A DNA stretch of 5,686 nucleotides, from NCBI GenBank assembly GCA_021805955.1, contig JAJZDO010001042.1:1-5686 (forward strand). The letters are read 5' to 3'. This document shows, in pieces, positions 1 to 5,686 of this stretch. How positions within the stretch are numbered: position 1 is the first letter of the stretch; every line of letters begins with the position of its first letter. This stretch comes from Acidobacteriota bacterium (lineage in GTDB: Bacteria > Acidobacteriota > Terriglobia > Terriglobales > Acidobacteriaceae). Under the pieces are notes generated by a model. It saw only the letters and a program-made list of their open reading frames with translations, was not told the origin of the DNA and made no database searches. A program made the position numbers and the translations under genes.

Positions 1-693
1 GACGACGAGTTGGCCTGCAGCATTCTTACTGACAACAGTCAGCACGTAAACGATGGGCAGGTTCTGGGCGAAGTGGTCGCTGGCGTAATTGAGGATTCGT
101 CTCACCGGAGTGACGGCGCGACCCATCATGCGCTCCATGCCGTAGACAGCACCCAGGAAGTGGCTCCGGTGAATGGCGAGAACCCCGCCGGTACCGACAA
201 AGATGTTTTTGTTGAAGTTTGCCATCCCGACGACCTCGTGGGGCACAACCTGCCCAATGGAGAGGATGAGGTCGTGGCCGCCGTCTCGCAGCAGCTTGTT
301 GACCTGCATGGGCACGGGATAGTCAAGCTTGCCTTCACTGACATCGAGGATGAATTCGCTTGGCACTTCGCCGAGCGTGACCACGTCATTGCGCCAATCG
401 TGGACGCGGAAGAGATTGTGCGGCACGGGGCCGAACATGGTCTGAATTTCGTGGCCTGTCATTGCACTGTGTGTGCCGAGGGCGGGCAGGATATCGGTTA
501 GAGCTTGTCCGTAATAGTCCCAGGCGTACTCAGTAAGAATGCCACTCATGGAGTGCATACGGGTGTAGTCAGGGGGCACGGCTAGAACCTTCTTGCGTGG
601 GCCCAGCTTGTCGAGCGCGGCGAAGAGGCTCGCCTTTATTTCCCCGGGTGAGAACTCTGTGGTAGGCGATCCGGTAGCGAAGAAAAGACTCAT
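1..693 (-). CDS. LarA-family (DUF2088) nickel-pincer racemase/epimerase, N-terminal part
   Basis: This is a partial gene of 231 codons, open to the left edge; family members are usually a little over 400 residues. The family uses a nickel-pincer nucleotide cofactor to racemise or epimerise 2-hydroxy acids in the cytoplasm. The sequence shows PPDYTR (residues 40-45), GTHSAMT (73-79), QVVPHEVVGMANFNKNIF (148-165) and HRSHF (175-179). D42, R45, H75, H152, K162 and H178 line up with D72, R75, H108, H174, K184 and H200 of Lactiplantibacillus plantarum LarA. The spacings H152-K162 (10) and H152-H178 (26) are identical to LarA, which places the cofactor lysine and both catalytic histidines. The substrate cannot be read from this half, and no larB, larC or larE maturation gene is in view. 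The ATG at 693 is chosen as start. GGAAGGA at 709-715 lies 15 bases upstream, which is rather far; an in-frame GTG at 717 is the alternative. The family call is firm and the substrate is unknown. Confidence 0.9.
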   Translation of the reverse strand, partial: MSLFFATGSPTTEFSPGEIKASLFAALDKLGPRKKVLAVPPDYTRMHSMSGILTEYAWDYYGQALTDILPALGTHSAMTGHEIQTMFGPVPHNLFRVHDWRNDVVTLGEVPSEFILDVSEGKLDYPVPMQVNKLLRDGGHDLILSIGQVVPHEVVGMANFNKNIFVGTGGVLAIHRSHFLGAVYGMERMMGRAVTPVRRILNYASDHFAQNLPIVYVLTVVSKNAAGQLVV

Positions 694-918
694 CAGTTGA
701 TATGGTATTCCTTCCACGCAGCGGTGAAAGTTTCCACTTGAAGACTTCCTATTCGGGCATATGTTTCAAAGTTTTTCCCTATCGACATGCGTCCCTCATC
801 GGAACCCGACAATTCGACCGGAATGGCTTTCAGACACGGTGTCGGTCGGTTTCACTCGCAAACGGTATGCCGTGTAGACGAGTGTCAGATCAGGCTCGGT
901 CGAATTTTCAGAATCAAC
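694..918. other. Non-coding stretch upstream of the LarA-like gene
   Basis: No convincing gene is seen here on either strand. It must contain the leader, and probably the promoter, of the LarA-like gene that reads leftward, but I could not pick a clear -35/-10 pair. The right half is rich in small inverted repeats: 811-820 pairs exactly with 897-906 (AATTCGACCG and its complement), GACACGGTGTC at 833-843 is palindromic, and CACTCG at 853-858 pairs with CGAGTG at 879-884 around an inner ACGG/CCGT stem (862-865 and 870-873). Because this lies just beyond the 3' end of the transposase relic, it may be the end region of the old insertion sequence. Confidence 0.5.
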
Positions 919-1275
919 CTAAAAACCGCAGTCGCTAGCCAGAAGTGCACATGTTTTGAGAAGTTTTCGGGGCCTATGCGGAATGATTCTGGCCACGATG
1001 TAGTCCAGCAGCGTCTTTCACCTGTCCGTTGCGGGCGACTGCTCCGCAACTTTCCTTACATGGCTAAGAGCGACACGGATATTGGCGATGAACAGCATAA
1101 GGGCTATCCGGGCAGCGCGCATTGTCCTCAGATAGAGCGTTGTCTGTTGGGCATTGGGCGTGACGCTGGCCTGGTTGCCCCAGCGAATGTGGATGCGGCC
1201 ACCCGGCGTCTCCACTGAAAACGACTCCAACTCAGGACTGCAGACGGAAATCTCTGCCTTCGCCGACTCACCCAT
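919..1275 (-). pseudogene. Transposase relic (IS4/IS1380-like DDE type), internally deleted and with an in-frame stop
   Basis: The reading frame starts at ATG 1275 with GGAG about ten bases upstream. It runs 85 codons to a TGA at 1018-1020, then continues in the same frame for 32 more codons (KTLLDYIVARIIPHRPRKLL and onward) to TAG at 919-921. Residues about 28-42 (RIHIRWGNQASVTP) resemble the extreme N-terminus of an IS4/IS1380-like transposase group. Residues about 44-85 (QTTLYLRTM, then AEQ) resemble its C-terminal helices. Full proteins of this kind are over 400 residues, so the catalytic DDE core has been lost, with a junction near residues 42-44 (about 1144-1152). The TGA replaces what is probably GGA or CGA, a single-base nonsense change. 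It cannot be an active transposase. The family assignment is from memory of related sequences; the deletion is inferred from that comparison, while the in-frame stop followed by a plausible continuation is seen directly. Confidence 0.75.
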
Positions 1276-1282
1276 CGGGTGA
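1268..1282. repeat. Short hairpin over the start codon of the transposase relic
   Basis: TCACCC (1268-1273) and GGGTGA (1277-1282) form a perfect six-base inverted repeat with a three-base loop that overlaps the ATG of the relic (1273-1275). In an RNA this would fold the start codon into a hairpin. Insertion sequences often hold down transposase translation this way, but here it could be chance. Confidence 0.3.
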
Positions 1283-1349
1283 CATCTCCAAGCACGGTTA
1301 AACCCGCTCCCAGTCTATCGTTCGAGACGCTTTCAATAGTTCAACTGCC

Positions 1350-1460
1350 GGAAAAAGGATCAAAGTAGGGCTGCACTATTGCTGGTTTTTGATCGCACTG
1401 CTCATCGTGGTGTCGTTCGCGACTCATTTCCACACCAGCTACCCCAAATGGAGTGACGCT
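1350..1460 (+). pseudogene. Fragment resembling the N-terminus of an M50 site-2 protease family protein
   Basis: The frame is open from 1302 to 1577 but has no good start codon: only CTG at 1371 and TTG at 1389, without a well-placed ribosome binding site. Positions 1350-1460 encode a stretch beginning GKRIKVGLHYCWFLIALLIV and ending HFHTSYPKWSDA. This resembles the first transmembrane segment of M50 (Rip/S2P-like) proteases, which typically read G-[IL]-x-[IV]-x-L-H-Y-S-W-F-x-[IV]-A-L-L-I-x-x-S-L-A-x-H-F, then a P-x-W turn. The HExxH zinc site that should follow in the next membrane helix is absent; the frame runs into a basic, low-complexity tail that overlaps the 3' end of the amylase-like gene on the other strand. 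I read it as a remnant of a membrane-embedded protease gene cut off on both sides. The resemblance is from memory and spans only about 37 residues. A small membrane protein of other origin is the alternative. Confidence 0.5.
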
Positions 1461-1523
1461 CAGACCACGAGCGCCTCACCGCCGCGAACTCAGGAACGGC
1501 GTCATCGGCGCAGCCAGCATCGT

Positions 1524-4500
1524 TCAAACTTGTTCAGATCCGTCGACGGAGCTTCCTGTAGGGTCCTTCAGAAGTAAATCCAACCTGTAACCAGCGCGTT
1601 TTGCCGCCTGCATTGCTGCCTCCAACGCGTGAGTCATATCGAGAATTGCGATTTTCGTTTCAGCGCGCTTTGTACCCTCGCCTTTTGTCGCAGGATCAAC
1701 AAGGCGAGGCAAACAATTCCACCACAGAAGCTGTTCATAGGCTTCTTGATTGAAGTACTGATAACCGCCTACCTCATGCAGACAGGTCAGCCAGATTACA
1801 TCTGGATCAGTCCAGCGAATTTCTGTTGCATTGTTTGTATTGACCAGCAAGATTCGGACGCGTGCTGCCGCCCTGTACCCCTCCTCGCCGTTAAACCCGA
1901 GCGAACTGAACACCTGAGACAATGCAGTGCGCATGTAAAGCCGGTCGAAGATCTCGGCGGCATCTTCTTTTGGAAGCATGTCAGAGAAGGCTCGGAGAAG
2001 ACACCAGGCTGCGACCGGTGCCCAAGCTGAACCCGGGTGACCGTTTGGATTGGGACCGGGATCTGTGACGCGCAAATCCAGTGCTACCCCTTGGGCGACA
2101 ATTTTCTCCAGTTGCGGAACCTTTGTCGCCGCAAACAATAACTTCGAATAGGTCTTCGCAGCCTCGGCCACAGTAGAAGGCTTCATCGAGCGATCAAGAG
2201 TCCAGGTTTTCCCGGTTGCCGGGATTTCCTGTTGGGATTGGAGCTGGTCCTTGTTGATCGCTGCGCTCGCCTCCAGAAAGAACAGTTCTGCGCGATTCTT
2301 CAGGGCATCGATCGTCTTGCCGCTCTGCTCCGAAGCACGGATTTTCGACGACGCAGTCAGCGTTGGCTCGGCTGCAAATTCTTCGATGTCGCCGGCGAAA
2401 CGGCCTAGCAACTCCGGGTCCAGCGCATAGCGCAGCGCTTCATGGACAGGGCGCAACTTGAGCTTGGCCAACTCATCATCGAGACTCCATACCCCTGTCC
2501 CATTCAACTCGTCGCATAGCAACTCCCAAGGATGCTCGTCCGTGGAATGCAGTATCCGCCAATGCTGAAAGACATGGTATTGATACGCCCGCAAATGGAT
2601 GCGGAGACCGCGATCGGTGATTTCGGTCGAATGCCGCAGGTAGTGAAGGCCCGTCGCGGTATCCTGAAAAGCAAGAATCAATCCATCGCCAGAGGCAATT
2701 TCGAGCGACTGGTATAGATTCGTCTGGTACAGCGCACGGGAATCTTTGTCTGCACGAGCTGCCGATCGATTCAACGTTCCTTCTGTGTTCGCATACTTGT
2801 TGTGGTAGATGACCAATGCATTGCGATCGCCCAGCCGATTAGAATAGGCGAACACATTCTCATCGATGGTGCCGTTGTCCGTATAAAAGTCGAACAGTGC
2901 GAAGTTCATGCTCTCGGCGAATAGCGCCCGATCCCTCAGCAGCGGAGCAATTTCTCGTTGATGCCGCTCGACCAGATACTCATTGGGAGTTTCCTCATAA
3001 CGCGGTCTCTTGTACTCCATCCCATATCTTTCCGTGAAGGCCTCAATTTGCCCATGACCGAACATTGGCAGTCCGGGCAACGTCGCCATCAGGGTGCACA
3101 CGCCGAAATATTTGTCTCCAGTTCCGAATTGATCGATGGCAGTTCTTTCGTCTGGATTGCTCATGAAGTTGACATAGCGTTTGAGGATGTCCGGGTCGAA
3201 TTCAATCGTGTTTTTTATCACCGAACGGTATTTTTCATTTTCCTCGTCGCGCAGCATATTCATAAACGCACTGTTGTAGACACGATGCATTCCCAGCGTT
3301 CGCACGAAATAGCCTTCCAGCAGCCAGAATGCTTCTGCCAGCAGAAGCGTGCCGGGAACCTCCGCCGCAACTCGATCCACGACTTCCCGCCAGAACTCCT
3401 GGGGCATCAATGCGTCAAACTGCTCCTGAGTCATGCTGGACTCCGCCCGCGATGGAATTGCGCCACCGCTGCCTGGGAGTGGAAACCAGAGTCTCTGCAC
3501 CTGTCGTCGCGCCAGGGTCATCGCGGCGTCGAAACGGATGATGGGGAAGAGTCGCGCTACGTGCAGGATGGTCTGGATGACCTGTTCACGGACATCCGCA
3601 CGCATATAGTTCAGCTGTGCCGTGTCATTCCAGGGGAAGCTCGTCCCATCGTTACCGTGGTAGATGTATTCGATATGTCCGGAGGAGTTGTCCCGCCGGC
3701 GAAAAACGACCGCTGCATCGCTGCGATCATAGTAGCGGTCATCAATCTTGATCTCGACCCTCGGATCATGCGAAAGATCCGGTCCGTTGAAACTATACGC
3801 AAAGGGCAAATCCCCCCGAGACAGGAAGCGTTCAGGATGATGGATCACCCACTCGGAATCGATGCCGAAATGATTTGGCACCATGTCGCTTGCGAGTCGA
3901 ATGCCATGCATCGCTGCCCGATGTTGCAAATTGCGATAGGCAAGATCGCCGCCGAGATCATCTGCAATCCTGTAGCTTTCCAGCGAATAAGCAGACGCCC
4001 CAGCCTCTGACTGGCCGCAAAGCTGCTTGATCGTCCGCGAAGCGCGGCTGCGCTCCCAGACTCCGATCAGCCACAGTGCATTGATGCCGCGGTAGGCAAG
4101 TAGGTTCAACTCCTCGTCCGGAATCTGATCCAGCCGCTCGATGGCTCGGCCATATTGTCTTGACATCTGCGCGAGCCACACATGGGTGCTCTTCGCAATC
4201 ATCACCACATTCGGCATCCAGTCGAGATCCTGACTGAAACGTTCGTACTCCGGGTCGATGACCCGCTGTGCCGCAGACCGATCGTAAACGGGGACTTGCG
4301 ATGTCTTCCCCATCTGGAACTTGTTCTGCTGTCCATGTTCCGACGGCGGATGAAACCGCATCCAGATTGCGATTTCCTCTTCCTTCAGTACATCGGCTGC
4401 CAGCAGCAGCCTAGGGAACTTCTCGCCCAGGAAGCGCGCCCAGTTTTGTCGAATCCACGCCAGTTGTCCAGCCAGGGAGTTTGGCGCTGCTACGACCGGC

Positions 4501-5120
4501 GCGCGCAACAGGTCAAGCAAATTCCCATGCCCCTTTTCTGTCGCCGGACGTGTCGCGAAATAGTCGCCGAGCTCCGCCGTGACCTGTTTGTAAGCGGTGC
4601 TCTCGGCCAGCCGGGTGTCGTCATAGAGCTCACGAAACGGCTGAAATGCAGGATTCTGGTTCGCCAGCCAGAGGAGGATAAGTTCTTCAAGGACCGCCTC
4701 ACGATGCGTCAGGCTATCCGTTGAACCTTCCAGCCATTCCTCGAGGCTGACTTGTCCACGATAGATGCCGACCGAGGGAAACTCCTGCACAAAACCACGC
4801 AGCAATTTGTCCAGGTCATCTTCACCAATTCGTGCGGCAAACCAATCAAGAGCGGCCCTTGTCACCTCCGGGTCTCGGTCGCGACGGTACTGCGCCACCA
4901 ATGCGTGGCTCACCTCGTCAATCAGCCCCATTGCGAACAGCGATCCCGGATGAACGATCTGTGACGGATCGTTTCCGGAAGCGCGTACTGCATTCATCCG
5001 ATGGGCAAAATCGCGGCAGGCGCGCAGGTCAGCGAAGATGACGTTGCCGACAAAGCTGAAAAGGGCATCTCTGACCCGGTAGCGATCGCGAGCATTGCGC
5101 GAAATGTGGAATTCCATCAT
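1524..5120 (-). CDS. Large alpha-amylase-superfamily (GH13) glycoside hydrolase-like protein, 1198 residues
   Basis: It probably hydrolyses or transfers alpha-glucosidic bonds in a glucan or glucoside; the substrate is not known. No signal peptide or membrane helix is seen, so it is likely cytoplasmic. Residues 1-300 form a mostly helical N-terminal region with no named domain. The TIM barrel spans roughly 300-730. GINALWLIGVWE (345-356) gives an early strand, and motif I is SDMVPNH (411-417). Motif II, IIRFDAAMTLA (527-537), carries the probable nucleophile D531. Motif III, LLLAEAF (592-598), carries acid/base E596. Motif IV is FMSNPDERT (652-660) with D657; the usual His of HD is Pro. PGLPMFGHGQ (682-691) follows. 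A beta-type domain spans about 735-855. The last ~280 residues are helical and unassigned, with NTNNATEIRWTDPDVIWLT at 1094-1112. I recall similarly long proteins with the same NPDER motif in Acidobacteriota and Chloroflexota. The gene is intact. Start is ATG 5120 or 5117. The call to GH13 is firm; the activity is not. Confidence 0.93.
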   Translation of the reverse strand: MMEFHISRNARDRYRVRDALFSFVGNVIFADLRACRDFAHRMNAVRASGNDPSQIVHPGSLFAMGLIDEVSHALVAQYRRDRDPEVTRAALDWFAARIGEDDLDKLLRGFVQEFPSVGIYRGQVSLEEWLEGSTDSLTHREAVLEELILLWLANQNPAFQPFRELYDDTRLAESTAYKQVTAELGDYFATRPATEKGHGNLLDLLRAPVVAAPNSLAGQLAWIRQNWARFLGEKFPRLLLAADVLKEEEIAIWMRFHPPSEHGQQNKFQMGKTSQVPVYDRSAAQRVIDPEYERFSQDLDWMPNVVMIAKSTHVWLAQMSRQYGRAIERLDQIPDEELNLLAYRGINALWLIGVWERSRASRTIKQLCGQSEAGASAYSLESYRIADDLGGDLAYRNLQHRAAMHGIRLASDMVPNHFGIDSEWVIHHPERFLSRGDLPFAYSFNGPDLSHDPRVEIKIDDRYYDRSDAAVVFRRRDNSSGHIEYIYHGNDGTSFPWNDTAQLNYMRADVREQVIQTILHVARLFPIIRFDAAMTLARRQVQRLWFPLPGSGGAIPSRAESSMTQEQFDALMPQEFWREVVDRVAAEVPGTLLLAEAFWLLEGYFVRTLGMHRVYNSAFMNMLRDEENEKYRSVIKNTIEFDPDILKRYVNFMSNPDERTAIDQFGTGDKYFGVCTLMATLPGLPMFGHGQIEAFTERYGMEYKRPRYEETPNEYLVERHQREIAPLLRDRALFAESMNFALFDFYTDNGTIDENVFAYSNRLGDRNALVIYHNKYANTEGTLNRSAARADKDSRALYQTNLYQSLEIASGDGLILAFQDTATGLHYLRHSTEITDRGLRIHLRAYQYHVFQHWRILHSTDEHPWELLCDELNGTGVWSLDDELAKLKLRPVHEALRYALDPELLGRFAGDIEEFAAEPTLTASSKIRASEQSGKTIDALKNRAELFFLEASAAINKDQLQSQQEIPATGKTWTLDRSMKPSTVAEAAKTYSKLLFAATKVPQLEKIVAQGVALDLRVTDPGPNPNGHPGSAWAPVAAWCLLRAFSDMLPKEDAAEIFDRLYMRTALSQVFSSLGFNGEEGYRAAARVRILLVNTNNATEIRWTDPDVIWLTCLHEVGGYQYFNQEAYEQLLWWNCLPRLVDPATKGEGTKRAETKIAILDMTHALEAAMQAAKRAGYRLDLLLKDPTGSSVDGSEQV

Positions 5121-5526
5121 AGTTTCCTTGCAATGCGAGGTGTGGAGTGCGGTCTAACTAGGTACGATCGCCAAATAGTGACACCTGTCGATACCCGGCG
5201 ACCCACCAGATACTCTACGCCGATGCTATTCCTGCCATGTTAGGCCCGCAACGTCGCTCCATCGATTTCATCTCAGAGGATTTGTAACAGCAGCGCTGGT
5301 CAAAGATGAAGCTGTGAGTGAAAATCCTGGAGAATTTCTGACGATATCGGAGCATACGCAGAGTTGACGTGAAACCAATTGCGATGGAGCGGTTGAAGCA
5401 GGATCGCCCGACGCCATGCACATCTTTAGGGCCACTACAGTTAGGATGCATAGCAAGGGAAACTGGAAACTCAGAATGCCGCTTTCCCTGGATTTGTGTG
5501 GACATGATGGCTATCTGGCGGTGTAG
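5121..5526. other. About 400 bases without a recognised gene
   Basis: This is the divergent space between the GH13-like gene, reading left, and the transposase fragment, reading right. It must hold the leader of the GH13-like gene. A 96-codon minus-strand frame at 5215-5505 has no ribosome binding site and an unlikely composition rich in Cys, Arg and Ser, so I do not call it. GGCTA (5509-5513) and TAGCC (5524-5528) form a weak stem just before the transposase homology begins. I see no tRNA, terminator or clear insertion-sequence end. Confidence 0.5.
5125..5129 (-). promoter_or_regulatory. Ribosome binding site of the GH13-like gene
   Basis: AAGGA lies 4 bases before the first ATG (5120) and 7 bases before the second, adjacent ATG (5117). 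The 7-base gap is closer to the usual optimum, so translation may begin at the second methionine (MEFHIS). The difference is one residue. No convincing sigma-70 promoter was found further upstream. Confidence 0.7.
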
Positions 5527-5535
5527 CCGAAACGA

Positions 5536-5686
5536 ATGGCGGCGCGCGTCTTTACCGAGTTCGCCTACCAGACCCGCAAGATCTGGGCACGTGAGCGGCG
5601 CGTGGTCGCCAAGGCTGAGTATCTGGACAAAGGAGAGAACCCGCGCTTCGTCGTCTCTTCACTCACTGCCGACGAATGGTCCGATC
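5536..5686 (+). pseudogene. IS1380-family transposase, 5'-truncated fragment running off the right edge
   Basis: Fifty codons from ATG 5536 to the edge encode an internal part of an IS1380-type DDE transposase: AARVFTEFAYQTRKIWARER (residues 2-21), RRVVAKAEYL (21-30), then KGENPRFVVSSL (32-43). In this family the stretch lies in the second half of the protein, shortly before the conserved Y-x-x-R-G-x-x-E-N-R-I-K-E segment with the last catalytic Glu. The in-frame codons before it are a TAG at 5524-5526 followed by PKR, and nothing upstream in any frame resembles the preceding two-thirds of a transposase. The 5' loss is therefore real and not an effect of the window edge. ATG 5536 is simply the first methionine, with no ribosome binding site. 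Whether the 3' end is complete lies outside the window. It belongs to a different transposase subgroup from the relic at 919-1275. Confidence 0.8.

Noticed and set aside
10..501. 163-codon plus-strand open frame
   Set aside because: It is the antisense of the LarA-like gene, whose minus-strand frame shows conserved catalytic motifs; the plus-strand product resembles nothing known.
1028..1050. Seven-base inverted repeat GTTGCGG/CCGCAAC followed by a T-rich stretch, terminator-like
   Set aside because: It lies inside the transposase-derived coding sequence, the loop is nine bases and the T-run is broken, so a terminator is not supported.
787..1218. 143-codon plus-strand open frame
   Set aside because: Crosses the intergenic repeats and the antisense of the transposase relic; its product shows no family resemblance.
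826..1335. Seven-base direct repeat GCTTTCA at 826-832 and 1329-1335 as a possible target-site duplication around the IS relic
   Set aside because: Short enough to be chance, and not adjacent to any matched terminal inverted repeats that I could find.
2958..4010. 350-codon plus-strand open frame inside the GH13 gene
   Set aside because: Long, but it lies fully antisense to the barrel-coding region with its conserved motifs. Its product has no recognisable domain, and codon bias on the other strand explains it.
4182..4724. 180-codon plus-strand open frame
   Set aside because: Antisense to the N-terminal part of the GH13 gene, no ribosome binding site noted and Arg/Cys/Pro-rich composition.
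5121..5220. Possible sigma-70 promoter for the GH13 gene
   Set aside because: Several hexamers resemble -35 or -10 boxes, but none pairs at a suitable 16-18 base spacing.
5215..5505. 96-codon minus-strand open frame
   Set aside because: No Shine-Dalgarno sequence before the ATG, unusual Cys/Arg/Ser-rich composition and no recognised motif.

Overview
The window is a moderately GC-rich bacterial segment. It has one very large intact gene, one large partial gene, and several degraded gene pieces between and beside them. The type of amylase-family protein, the LarA-family protein and the remnants of an M50 protease and transposases together suggest an Acidobacteriota-like soil bacterium. That is an impression from remembered family members and was not tested.

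Layout from left to right. Positions 1-693 on the minus strand hold the first 231 codons of a LarA-superfamily (nickel-pincer racemase/epimerase) protein that runs off the left edge. Positions 694-918 look non-coding. Positions 919-1275 on the minus strand hold a transposase relic that has lost its middle and carries an in-frame TGA. Around 1350-1460 on the plus strand is a short piece resembling the first membrane segment of an M50 (site-2) metalloprotease. Positions 1524-5120 on the minus strand encode a 1198-residue alpha-amylase-superfamily (GH13) protein with its own ribosome binding site. It has the usual catalytic triad but an altered fourth motif (NPD instead of HD), plus large N- and C-terminal regions that I cannot assign to a named domain. 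Positions 5121-5526 contain nothing I recognise. From about 5536 to the right edge, on the plus strand, is an internal piece of an IS1380-type transposase with its 5' part missing.

The two substantial genes lie on the same strand but are about 830 bases apart with debris between them, so they are probably not one operon. The amylase-like gene is bracketed by unrelated transposase remnants. It may be an island left after insertion-sequence activity, or an old neighbour of insertion hot spots. I found no CRISPR array, tRNA, rRNA, toxin-antitoxin pair or obvious new multi-gene system. The points most worth following are the unusual GH13 protein and the relics around it.
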